Under the pieces are notes generated by a model that worked only from the letters and a program-made list of their open reading frames with translations, did no database searches and was not told where the DNA came from. From Amphiura filiformis (lineage: Eukaryota > Echinodermata > Ophiuroidea > Amphilepidida > Amphiuridae): 64,000 nucleotides of DNA. The first letter of the stretch is position 1. Each line of letters begins with the position of its first letter. The stretch is taken from contig NC_092636.1 of the NCBI RefSeq assembly GCF_039555335.1, positions 1,767,501 to 1,831,500 on the forward strand. Reading direction: 5' to 3'. Of the stretch, positions 12,613-24,200 are shown in pieces. The translations under genes and the position numbers were made by a program.

Positions 12613-12832
12613 ATTTAAAGCTGTAGGTATTATGTGTGATTTGCTCCACAGCACCACAATTTTTCTTGAATTTCTACTTATAGCATGATTGTATTGCCCA
12701 ATGGTGTACTAAAATACCATGTGAAAGATCAAGCATGGAGTGCTCTGATTACAGTAAAATTTAAAGTTTTATATTAAATCCAGAGATCTCCGGTTTTATT
12801 CAGAGTTCACCGATCGAGTGATGGCTAACATT
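12613..12832 (+). mobile_element. TTAAAGCCATAATGTGTGATT repeat family, left half
   Basis: Matches the repeat at 51753-52030 in the same orientation, including an identical stretch ending CAGAGTTCACCGATCGAGTG. The full-length relative at 34648-35104 is reversed. The right half here is missing and replaced by the inverted-arm block starting at 12831. Confidence 0.65.
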
Positions 12833-13275
12833 GAATCCAATGTGACCTTACGAAGTAAAGTTAACAAGCAATTGAATAGACGAAGGTCCAGTTTTAAAAG
12901 TGACAAACTTGCCGATACAACAAGGCACAAAAAGATTCCAACAAGCACAACAAAGAGACAACACAGTTTCTTCAATGAAGCTTTAATTATAAGCAGTATT
13001 TATTTCAGTCTTTACTTCTCTGTAATTTTCATAACTTCCATTTTATTTGTCAGCTCTTTTGTTTCAGTTTTCTTTTGTTCCTTTTGTTTTAAATTAAAGG
13101 CACACACAAATTGGCCATTTACCAATCTCAAACCAGATGTCTAGTCCGTGGAATTTTGAATAAGCCAGTTTGTCACTTTTAAAACGGGACCTTCGTCTAA
13201 TCACAGATCCTGGAAATGCTTGTAACTTTGCTTCTTGAAGCACAGATCCTGGAAATGAAGTCACATTAGATTCAA
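12831..13275. repeat. Large inverted repeat with coding-like arms
   Basis: About 85 bases at 12831-12915 recur inverted at about 13163-13275, with CCAGGATCTGTG-containing insertions in the right arm. The reverse strand of the right arm is open over 50 or more codons from about 13275 and shares a word such as RRRS.FKSDKLA with the left-arm reading on the plus strand. No protein family is recognised. Confidence 0.5.
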
Positions 13276-13951
13276 AAGGGTGTCATAATGTGCCAGATTG
13301 GATGGTGCATCTATTAAAAAAACAAATTTACCCCAATATGGTTCAGTTTTGAAATTCTGATTATTTTTCCAAATGTAAGGATACTTTTTGGAGCAGTATA
13401 TTTAAGATCAACACAACATATAGCTGCAGTATGTGTCACACATCGATAATTACAGGTTTGTTGAATTTGTTGTGCTGAATTTCAGTTTAAACTTTTGAAA
13501 ATTAATCACTGACATGTATGATCATTAGTGCCAATTGGGTCATTTTGCCAAAAGTGTGTGTGTGTGTGGGTGGGGGGGCATCCCTCCTGTCACCACCAGG
13601 ATTGACGCCCATTTGTATGAGCTAACAGATTTGGGGTGCATTTTCACCCATTTTGATTTATTGATTGCCTTCAATTTCATGAAAATGCTGGGGGGGGGGG
13701 GCAACTCACATAATGGTCTGTGTGAATGCGTGACCAAAAAAACAAGTAAAAAGGGGTATTTTTTAGGCATGGCAAGTAACGCGCATGACACATTTAGAGT
13801 CTAAAAAACACTGATTTTCAAGAATAAGGGTAGTTTTCTGAAACTGAACAACTTGTTTAGGGTATCTTTTTAAATTGTTGGTAAATAGGGAGTCCAAAAA
13901 GGGCACATTTTCATTTTTACTAGCCCAAAAGTCTTTAGGGGGTAAATTCTA

Positions 13952-14157
13952 TACTGTAAAACACTTAAATTTCACGAGGTATTTAATTTCATTTAATTTT
14001 ATGAGGACCTGAAATTTGCAAAATTAACCCCCCCCTCGGAATTAAAAATTTACATTGTAACAGTAAATCTGGATTCGGAATTTAAAATCCTCAAAAATCC
14101 TGCTTTTCCTCAATTCGCGAAAATACAGTACATGCAAAGTTGAAGTGTTTTACAGTA
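13952..14157. mobile_element. TIR miniature element, TACTGTAAAACACTT
   Basis: Left TACTGTAAAACACTT and right AAGTGTTTTACAGTA are perfect inverted ends of a 206-bp segment without coding capacity. Confidence 0.75.
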
Positions 14158-14270
14158 TTAAATTACCTTTTTAAAGGGCTAAATTTGCTGGTAGTAGGGT
14201 AAAAGTCATTTTGGGGGTGATTTAAAAAAATTGGTCACACATGTGTACACTATCATACTTGAGTAGCCCC

Positions 14271-14930
14271 CCAGATGAAAATTTGGTTTAAGGGATCGGA
14301 TAGCAATGTTTGCACAATATTTGTGTGGGACATGAGAGCACATCAGGCATATCAAATTGCATTCTGAATATGAGGAATGTCCTGATATCAAATAATTGAA
14401 ATTTGCAATATACAACATAAAATTTTATGGCAAATTATTCATAATTGATATTTTTGACATTTAACAGTACTAATCAAACTATATTAATGGATTTGGCAAT
14501 CATAAATTTAACCAAGTATATAAATCTAATATGTACTTAAAGTGTGTGCAGCTAAAAAGCCTTCCATCATTTGAAATTTGTTACCCAAAGACCTAACAAC
14601 TTTATGTACCGGTATACATGTATAATCTTCAGTACAAAAGATCATGATCGGATTTTCATTCCAGCTACATATACTTTAAGTAGATATCATTAGATTTACA
14701 AAGTTAACCTTGAGGACTGTTTTAAAATATCACAAATATCACATGTATCAATTTTTAATAATTTGCCATAAAATTTGTATAGGCCTATAGTTGCGAATTT
14801 CAAAAAATCTGAAAAAGTTATTTGATATCAGATATTCCTTGTATTCAGAACGCAATTTGATATGACTAAATTTTTTGTGCTCTCATGTCCCACAAAAAAT
14901 ACTTTGCAAATGCTGATATCTGATTCTTCA
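14271..14930. mobile_element. Long-armed inverted-repeat element
   Basis: The left arm (about 14271-14435, with GGGACATGAGAGCAC) and the right arm (about 14755-14930, with GTGCTCTCATGTCCCAC) are imperfect inverted copies of about 170 bases, separated by some 320 bases of AT-rich DNA. The exact ends are not clear. Confidence 0.55.
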
Positions 14931-15089
14931 AAATTTTCTCAAAGAAGTGCCAATTTTTCATTGATTTTAAAAAAGATAGTAAAAAATTTCAAAAAATTGG
15001 TATGATTCCAGGTTTGTTTTTTTGTGAAATTTCATTTGAAGTTGTATAGTTGCACATCGATCCCCACAATTGTTTAAAGAATGGTGGGG

Positions 15090-15187
15090 GCATCTAAGAT
15101 ATTCTCGGGTGTGGGTTGGGGGGGGGGGGGTAGGGCTGCCAATGTTGTTTCTTGACCCGGACGCTACCAACCCTAGTTACGCCACTG
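15090..15187. mobile_element. Right end of a hAT-type CAGTGGCGTAACTAGGG element
   Basis: Ends in CCCTAGTTACGCCACTG, the same terminus as the full elements at 46663 and 49960, preceded by the family words GATATTCTCGGG and GCTACCAA. No matching left end was found, so it is a fragment. Confidence 0.6.
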
Positions 15188-16671
15188 CCCACATACTATG
15201 AACCCATGATAAAAATCCCCTGGGGGTAATGGAATATTAGAATTCGACCATTTCTTATTTTTAGACCCTAAAAGTGGCAAAGTGCTATATAGCTATAGAG
15301 CAAAATTGTTCACTTATATATTTGTTGGGAGTCATGGCCTCCCCATGAGGCTATAACCCTAGCTTGGCTTAATTGAGCAATTTGCTTGAGCCTTGTTCCA
15401 TCAGAGCTGGTCTCATCCCGGGGTCCCATCAGGACTGAAGTGTATAGCATCCGCCTGGACCAACTGGTTGAAGAAACTGTACTGGCTTGTATCAATGAAA
15501 AAGCACAAGAGTGGATATTGACCATTCCTGCATTTAACCAGTTAACTTATTGACCTCCGTACCAGGTCTCTGCCTGTACAATGTACACATAATAATGTAC
15601 ACATAACAAAGTATGTACACACAAAGGTGCATGATAACAACCAGGTAAGGTGTTGGCAATATTGGGTGGCAATACAAGTAAGCTTAAATCAAGCAAGTGT
15701 GTTTTGAATTTTCCATGTGCATCATGCATGCAAATACAGTTGATTTTTTCGGCATGTGCACATGCAGTACCATTGGTGGAGCCACTTGGGAAATAATGCT
15801 ACAGTTTTACAGACCATGTAGGCCTTCTTATTATACCCCTGGGCTTATTACCCATAGGGAGAGAAACTACTGGGAACCACACAATCTTGGCGCTCTGACT
15901 ATTTGAGGGGCTATTCCAAACTACTTGCGGCTTCACGGCTCAATGTCGTAGCTTAATTTGCCGCTCGTCCTCCCCTCAATCGCAAGTATTTGTTGACAAA
16001 GACTTAGGCCGGTTATAAAGGGGGATGATGTCCGCGCGCACAGGCCACAACTTACAAAAGCTTTACAGTTTTCTCTAGTACTTGAAAATCCACTTCTTTA
16101 AAAGTGGAAATTTTAACTAGCCTGTTTACAATCCATGACGCGCCCCTCCAATATACATGTAGTACAAGTCTGGTGAAGCCATTCTCACGCCTGGAATTGG
16201 TAACCCTTTTGCTGCTCCATTGATTGGGCTATTAGTAGCTATGAGTATCAGCACTGATTCTGTTGTTAGGCTATATTTATTTTCAAGTATTTCTGTTCCA
16301 ACTTGAGCCGCTACTGCAAAAATAACAACTCTGGATTATATGCCTTTTGTGTATACAATGGTATAAAGAATATCTTTATGAGATAACAATTAGGCTTTGA
16401 ATGGAAACAGGGCCGTCGCTAGAAGGGGATATGGGGAGGGCGGGGTGGACCACATTTATTAATTTTGTCGGCAAATCAGCAAAACCATAGGATTGCCGGC
16501 AGATTACAAGAGTCGTATAAAAATTAAATGTGTCCGGTTCTTACCAACTTCGGCCATTGTTTGTTGTTTGGAGGAGTGTCCTGGCTACAAAAAATTGGGG
16601 TCTACAACCCGGGGTCTACAATGCCTGAATGATAAAAGACCTCGTTACAGTCGGTTTCGATTAGGGTAACA
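15188..16671. other. Non-coding stretch upstream of gene A
   Basis: A small imperfect inverted repeat (CAAACTACTTGCG / CGCAAGTATTTG) lies at about 15915-16000. No exon or delimited element is supported. Confidence 0.4.
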
Positions 16672-17072
16672 CAGGGGCGTAGCCAGCTTTCTTGGTCAGG
16701 GGGGGCAAAATAAAATTTTGGGAAAACAAAAAAAAAAAATTGCAGTTGCATCATACAATACATAGAGACTGTATGTCTTGAGCTTCCCGAAAAAGGGCCT
16801 TATTGGGATGATGTGCTTGTAGCTAGCTAGAAAAAATGGTATTTTACACTATTTTCGCCCATTATCCGGCTATAAAAGGGCTTTATTGTTACAATTTGCG
16901 CGCGTACCGCGGAAAATTTTTGTATTTTTGTATTTTACACTACCTTGCCCTTTTTCTTTTCCTTTGCCCTCCTGATTTTCTCTCTCATTTTTTGTCAGAG
17001 GGGCACTTTTTTTTTTATTTTTTGTCAGGGGGGGCACTCTGCCCCACCTGCCCCCCGCTGGCTACGCTACTG
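16672..17072. mobile_element. hAT-type non-autonomous element with 8-bp target duplication
   Basis: Begins CAGGGGCGTAGCCAGC and ends GCTGGCTACGCTACTG, with GGGTAACA on both sides as a perfect 8-bp target duplication. The ends and the 8-bp duplication fit the hAT superfamily. The interior is rich in C and T runs with no transposase. A reversed relative lies at 24655-24920. Confidence 0.85.
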
Positions 17073-17464
17073 GGGTAACAAGCCTGATTGTCGGCTACTC
17101 TGTCCCGTAAAAATTGCCCCGACCAGCTACTACGGTGACCCCTTTGTTCATTTAGAGGTGACTTGTGCCTGGCTGAAGATTAATCAGCGTTATCTTCTAG
17201 ATATCGGCTGTTAATGCCTAGATATGCTTGACATATAAAAAAAAATCAATGGAATATTGACTATTGCATGGGCACAAAGTGCAATAGTCTTTTTCTAAAA
17301 ATAGGAAAAATAATCAATAGTAATTGACCAATCAAATCACAAGAATCTTTATTTGAGTTATATGAAAGTTTAGAATCACGATTTTAAGTGAAACTGTTCG
17401 AAATTGGCAAAGGGTGAAAATATTACATGCGCAAAAATGTCCACTTTTACAGTACCGGTATGTA

Positions 17465-17930
17465 TAGCTAGAGGTGACGGGTATGTACCTACCAGTGTCG
17501 CAAAGTACGGGTCATAGGTATAAAACTTTCTTTTTTTTTTAAGGGGGGTCATTGGGTGCAAACAAAATGAAAACTAAGGTGGGTCATTGGGTATATAATA
17601 TTTTGAAAAAAAGGGGTCATCGGGTAGAAAATTTTGAAAAAACAAATGGTGCAATATTCTATTATTTGTTCCAAATTTCCCAAATTTACAGTACAAATTC
17701 GCTGAAATAAGAGAATTTGAAAGTTTCCACATTATTTTGTCAGTTTTTGTGGCATTTTGATGATACAATTGTTGAATAAAAAGGGGGTCATTGGGTAGCC
17801 GCACCTAAAAAAGGGGATAGCCTCACTTTAAAAAAGGGGGTCATCAGGTATATTCAACTTCAAGAAAGGGGGCCTATTTACAGGCACATACCATTACTTC
17901 TAAAGTTGAGTGCCCCCCTCCTGCACCGGA
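17465..17930. repeat. Degenerate short-period repeat block (GGGGTCATTGGGTA)
   Basis: GGGTCATTGGGT or GGGTCATC.GGT words recur at least five times at irregular spacing between about 17547 and 17855. The right edge ends GAGTGCCCCCCTCC, similar to the left edge of the block near 29455. It may be a decayed hAT-like element. Confidence 0.45.
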
Positions 17931-18028
17931 GTTTTAGTGTAAATGACAATAAATATACACCCCTTCTTATTTGCTGATGGATACAACTGCATAATCTTTA
18001 TTTTCAAAATGCATTTTAATCTTTTCAG

Positions 18029-18079
18029 GTACCGTATCACAAGACAAGCTATAATAGGTGACTGGTTCAAATCTTGAAG
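18029..18079 (+). promoter_or_regulatory. Gene A 5' UTR segment behind a splice acceptor
   Basis: CTTTTCAG ends at 18028, 51 bases before the ATG. Gene B has the same arrangement (TTTTCAG ending 40743, ATG at 40788), and the last bases before the start (GGTTCAAATCTTGAAG) are identical in the two genes. This implies that an upstream non-coding exon, or a spliced leader, joins here. I could not place a first exon. Confidence 0.5.
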
Positions 18080-18230
18080 ATGGCTGGTGGAGGAGACTTT
18101 CGAGGATTGCCTACCTGGCTAGCAGCATGGCTGACTCTCTCAGTATTAGTAGTGACATGGGATGCAACCTTTGTATTAACTCGGCCTCATTCTATGCCCG
18201 GAGGAAATCTGAACTGGTTATATTCTCCAT
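18080..18230 (+). CDS. Gene A coding exon 1
   Basis: Starts at the ATG of MAGGGDFRGLPTW and ends after CCA-T before GTAAGTATG (phase 1). It encodes the first membrane segment and the RPHSMPGGNLNWLYSP loop. An upstream in-frame TTG is not needed, because gene B aligns from the same ATG. Confidence 0.85.
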
Positions 18231-21200
18231 GTAAGTATGCAGAGGGTAGCAGGGGGAAGACTATCCCTCACGAGAAAAGAAATCTGAGAAAAGAAATCTG
18301 AGAAAAGAAATCTGAGAAAAGAAGGGAAAATATGAAGCCTTGTAGGAGACACTTGACTTGACACCAGTTCAAAACTAGAACACCAAAACCAAATTTGTGC
18401 GATCTCTAATTTCATAATAATAAGGATCGATCAACCATTGATGGTCGATCTAAAGATCAAACTAATTTGATTCTTTTGGCTAAGGGTCTTTGAGTGGGAG
18501 ATCTGTCACCAAAAATGGGTTATTAGTTAACATGGCCTTAAAAGAGGGTTATTTAGTGAGAATGGGAACAACTTTCAGCGTGTTTATACTGAGCGTACGG
18601 CTTTTTGACCCTCTATTTTCCGGGCACAAAATACCGATTATAATCCGGCCACCGTTACCCAGCTTGTTTCTACTGAGACCAGAAAGCTGTGTCTCGCACG
18701 ATGCACAGCATTTTTTTCCTGTAAACCGGAAGTACGGAAAACAGATTTGACGGTTGTATCCCAAATTTAAATGTCTACACATATGGCAGCTCATGGCATA
18801 TGATCTACAATCACAATTTAGTGTTTTCGTAAAATACAAATTGCATTAATTTACCAGTGGATCTAGTATCTAGTGGATCTAGATTTGCAGCCAAAATATA
18901 CCCAACTCATTAACTATAAAGAAGTAGGCCTAGACTAAGTAAAGTCATATCCATTTTACTTCATCAAGTTCATGCGAGTCACACATCATGCCAGTGTATA
19001 TAATATCAGAAAGAAGGAACCTACTACATTATAGGCCTAGGCTAGACTATACAATTAGAATATAAATCGCGTTATTTTTGCAACACGCATGACCTCGACC
19101 CGGCAACCGATCACACGGCTCGTTTCTACTGCGTGGATTACACGCTTTGACCCGGCATGAGCCACCTCAAGAGGTGGATCACGATAGGCGAGCACATGAC
19201 CCGGCATGACACGGCAACCGATTACCCAGATCGTTTCTACTGGGCTTGTTACCCGGTATGACCCGGCACGGCACGGCATGGCACGGCATGGCACGGAATT
19301 TGGCCCTCAGTTTGGCATTATTTGCCTGTGACCAGCGTAACCCTCATGGCTAGAGGCTGGTGATCTACTGCATGGCATGCGAAGGGTCTGAGGTACTGCT
19401 GAGTTCAGTCCAGTTCAGGTTTGAATCCTGGGGGTACCAAGTGACTTCTTTGTTCATATTCTCTCCTTTTTCATTTCTTCTTTCCCTTCCGATAGGCACA
19501 GGCACAGTTAGGGTTAATATATGAGGTTACTAAACTAGCAGATCCCACCAGTTTCACAAAAAAGAAATTATGAAAACTAATTTGCAAATGGCAACAAATA
19601 ATAGAAGATAAATATTTTGGTAGAATCTTTTCAAAATTAACTTATAAAGAAGTAGCCATGACTTAATAAAGCAATGCAGGCGTACTGTCATTCAGTTATA
19701 ACTAAAAATAGATTATTTATCAATAAAGTTGCATTCAATTTGAGTAGTAATAACACCAATTAGTGTTGTATTTCACTTATTTCACAAACAATTATAGTCA
19801 AAGAATCAATACTGATTGACATCCAAAGAGGGCGTGCCCATCACCAAAGAAAGAATGGGATCAGTGGCGTAGTGTGGGTCATCCGATTGGGGGGGCACCG
19901 ACCATGATTGGGTGGGGGAGGGGGGGCACAAATCATTTTTAGCAATTTTCCTATGGGTTTTCTAAATTTTGCAATTGATTGGGGGGGAGGGGGGCCTATG
20001 ATGCTACGCCACTGAATGGGATCAACATATTTAATTCATGCCTTTTTGTCCTTGGTTGGTGTATTACGAGGGGCTGTCAATAAGTTCGTAGAACAAGCAG
20101 TGGCGATGCCACGGGGGGCATGGAGGGGCAAATGCCCCCAGTCAGAACCCTTGCCCCCCTGTTGCCCCCCAGTAAAAAACAAAAAATACGAAATTCACTT
20201 CCCCCCATATGTAATGAATTAGCCTTCCATTTCAAGTAATTTTGATAATATTTGTTTGAAAAGTTCCTATATGTCAGCATTGTAGCACACCTACTGATCA
20301 CTTGGTGGTCTTGGTATCTTTGACTTGACATGACTTATTGTTTTGCAGATAATCTGTATATTACTATTGACAAAAGATATGGTGATATGGAGGACTCATT
20401 TGGATTAGCTCAAAGTTGGTAAGTGCCAAGCTGTTCAATTTGGAACTTGAACTTGATTTGAATACTGTAAAAACTTGATAGTTCGCATAATTATGTGCTT
20501 ACTATCTAGCACGTTTAAAACATGCATTTAGTTATAGGTGTTTCTGAATTTCCCTTAAAATTTTTTTTTTTTTAACAAATTAAACACATTATTTAAAAAG
20601 CTGGTGAGAGAATTTAGGTATTATGCTTACACACCATCCCTGAAAGTTTGGAAACCATTCTCCATGTAGGATAAAAATAAAAGCATTTAGATAATTTTCA
20701 AAAAAATAAGGAATTACATAAGAAATAATGGAATTGTTATGAAACTCTATGATGTGAGGACTTTTCTTTACTTTGTCTAAGTTTTAAATTAATACACAAT
20801 TCTGTGGCTATTTTGCTGCCAGCCTAAACCACCTTAATACGTATAACACAAATATCTGCTATCTACTGAAGATAGCATGGTAATTACTGATTTACTGTGT
20901 GGAACAATTTTGAGAAATGGCTGTCAATTACAGTTCAACTTGATAATTTGATTAAAAGTATAACAACCTTGGATATCGATATTGAACCCAAGAAGGCCCC
21001 CTATGAAGCTTATTTCCATTGGGGGGCCATTTGAACACCAGGACTGGTTGGGAACTGACTGTGAGCTGCATGTACAGGTATAGATCTTCTGTACATGGGA
21101 CTGACATCTTTATCCCCTCAAAGAAGGGAAATCTCTCTTGTTTCATATACGCAGTTCTAAATGCACCATAAGCTGAAATTGAATGCATCCATCTGTACTA

Positions 21201-24200
21201 GGAATATGAAAAGAAAATGTTGGGCAGCTGCTATTTTTGAAATAATTTCAAGAGATGAATGCCTCTCTTTAGCTAATGATAGCTCAAATATGTGGCAGTT
21301 ACTTATAAATGCACATTGTAGCTATACAGCAGATCATTGTTAAAAATACATTATTTGCTAGCATCATATTGTTAAATGACTTTATGAAGCTCGGACAAAC
21401 TGACATAATAAATCAAGAGAGAAAAATCGGGACTCTCTATGGTATTCAACCCCGCGCCACATGATTCTGGGTCGAGAGGCTCTGTTCTTCATTATTTAGC
21501 ATCATATGAATGTCACACCTCTGTCACCTCACCACCTTCACACACCTTCACATACCATCCCAACACCATACCCGTTAGCAACATCATCATCCGGAATTGG
21601 AAACTCCTTCAAGACCACCATTCTACTAATGAAATATTTCCTGAATCTCCCATGATATCATATCGTAGAGATAAGAACATTAAAGATCGGCTTGTTCACT
21701 CCTATCTCAATCCTACAGACAGCTCAGCGTGTGGCACTGTTCCATGTCATCGCCGTCGATGCAATACCTGTAACCACATATCTGATACTAATTGTGTCAG
21801 TAGCACTTCAGGCACCTACCACATCAGAAGCGAGTTTTCTTGTACTTCTACACATGTGATTTATGCACTTGGGTGTCAACGACATCCGCATATTCTGTAC
21901 ATCGGTGAAACTGAACGGCGTTTGGCGGATAGGTTCACCGAACATATATCCTCATACGTGACACCGCCAAACCCGTCCCTCAACATTTTAGAGGGGATAG
22001 TCATACCATCACGGACCTTACCGTTACCGCTCTCACCCAAGTGCATAATACTCACAAACGGAAAGTCGAGGAACAACTCATCATATTTAATCTTGGCACT
22101 CTTCAACCCAATGGGATGAACATTCAATTTAATGTCTTCAACATTAATATTTAACTTTTCACATTACTTTCATCTTTTGCATTTCCTTTCTTTTCTTTTC
22201 TTTTCTTTTCTTTTCTTTTCTTTTCTTTTCTTTTCTTTTCTCTTTTCTCTTTTCTCTTTTCTCTCTTTCTCTTTTCGTTACTTTTCTCTTCTCTTCTCTT
22301 CTCTTCTCTTCTCTTCTCTTCTCTTCTCTTCTCTTCTCTTCTCTTTTAAGACCGATATTCAACTTCTAGTAACCAAAATTAATTACTGGTAGGCCTTATT
22401 TGTCCGAAATAATTGTTTCAAAAATTGGGGCGAGGGGGGGGGGCATTATGTATCCTTAGCCCTGGGCACCACAACCCCTAGCTACGCCACTGCCTGTGTC
22501 TAAGATATTCTCGGGTAGGTGGGCACCAATTTTGTTTCTTGCCCCGGGCGCTACCAACCCTAGTTACACCACTGACAGTAACTTAATTTTTCATGATATT
22601 AGTAGATTGCAGGTACTACCAAATTACCAATAAATACACATTTTATTAACATAATTATTTGAATTTTTATTGTTTTAATTCAATTCTACAGGTTAAACAT
22701 TGTGGAAATCTTTCTTGGAATTGTAGCTTTGATTTTGGTAAGAATGCAATTTGTTTTTTCCCTAATGCATTTCAGGATGGGAGAGGGCATTGTTCTAGCA
22801 ATCCTAGTCGACAGGTCCAGTATTGTATTACAGGTACAATTGGTGAATGGCTGATCACAAACCCCTGAAAATCCACAATTCATCCAAATTCAGATTTTAG
22901 AGTTGAAGTTTGAACAACATGAGCAATAAAGCCATAATGTACAATTTGCATTAAATTTTTTTTCCTTTCTCAAAATGCTGAAGTACTAATAGTAACTGTC
23001 AGGAAACATTTCTGTCTATTTTAAGCCGATATAAAAAGGCTGGCCTTTTAACGTAGATTGATATGGGGGGACTTAATGTATAAATATAACATGTAACAAT
23101 TGTTCTGTTTTGCCAAACAAACACAACAAATTTAACTTATTCCATTCATGTGTAAGTTGGGATATATGTAAACATTACAAATATGCCAAAAATCAAACTT
23201 GAAAACCATAACCAATTTTCATATTATAAGACCATACTTTATGGCTTTAAGGTGGAACAACTTGAGCATTAAATGTATAAATGGTGCATATGAAATGACA
23301 AAGTGAAATAATCTAATAAAGTCAAGTTTTATTGTTTATTTTAATGTTGTTATTCTTGCCAAAAATTACGAAATAATATTGGTCAAAATTGGCAGGAAAG
23401 TTTTCTGTCTAACTTAAGCTGGACTAATGAGGTCTTGCAGTTTTGAGTTAAGGCCAGTAATATATTATAACAAACGTTTTGGACATTTCCCACTTCCCAA
23501 GATAAAATCACACAGGGAGGAAATGACACCCCTTATATCAAGCCTTGGGATCTCCTTTATAGAACCCATACCACTTGTGTGTCAGCTTTATTTATCTCAA
23601 TATTTGAGTGCAAACATTCAGTGGCGTAGCAGTGGGGGGCCTGGTTCCCCCGCTTATCACGGCCGTCGGCTCATGTAAGGCCACCTGCTTAAAAGAAAAA
23701 AGGGAAAATTGTAAAAAAAAATTATTTGGTTTAGGTTGCTAGCGCCTAGTCTTCTTCTTTTTTCAAACCATCGAAAAAAAAATTGGGTCAACAATTCTCA
23801 ACTTTCGTTGATACATTTACAAGTTGTGCCCCCTTGGTTCCGAAATCCTGGCTACGCCACTTCAAACATTGCTAGGTCATGCGCCGTTTCAAGCCGCCTT
23901 AATAATATCTGAAGATATAATAACATCTCCATCATAATATTGCCAAGCATCATTGTATTAAGTATAAAAACACCATTGCCCCCCTGCAGCATAGTATATC
24001 ACACTTAAGCCACAACTAGTTTAAGCCTACAAATTTATATTTCAAAGAAATGGAATATCTTGAGCTTTTAAGCTTTTTGTTTAAAAACATTCCCAGGTGT
24101 GCAAATTCACATAGCAAAAATGTGTATGGAAAACACAGTGTGCGGGATGATGATGAGACTGATTGGGCTATTCAGTTGAAATCCATACACCCCTATGAAA

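Noticed and set aside
22132..22392. Open frames across the CT-rich array
   Set aside because: Pure microsatellite translation (Phe/Ser/Leu or Lys/Arg/Glu runs).
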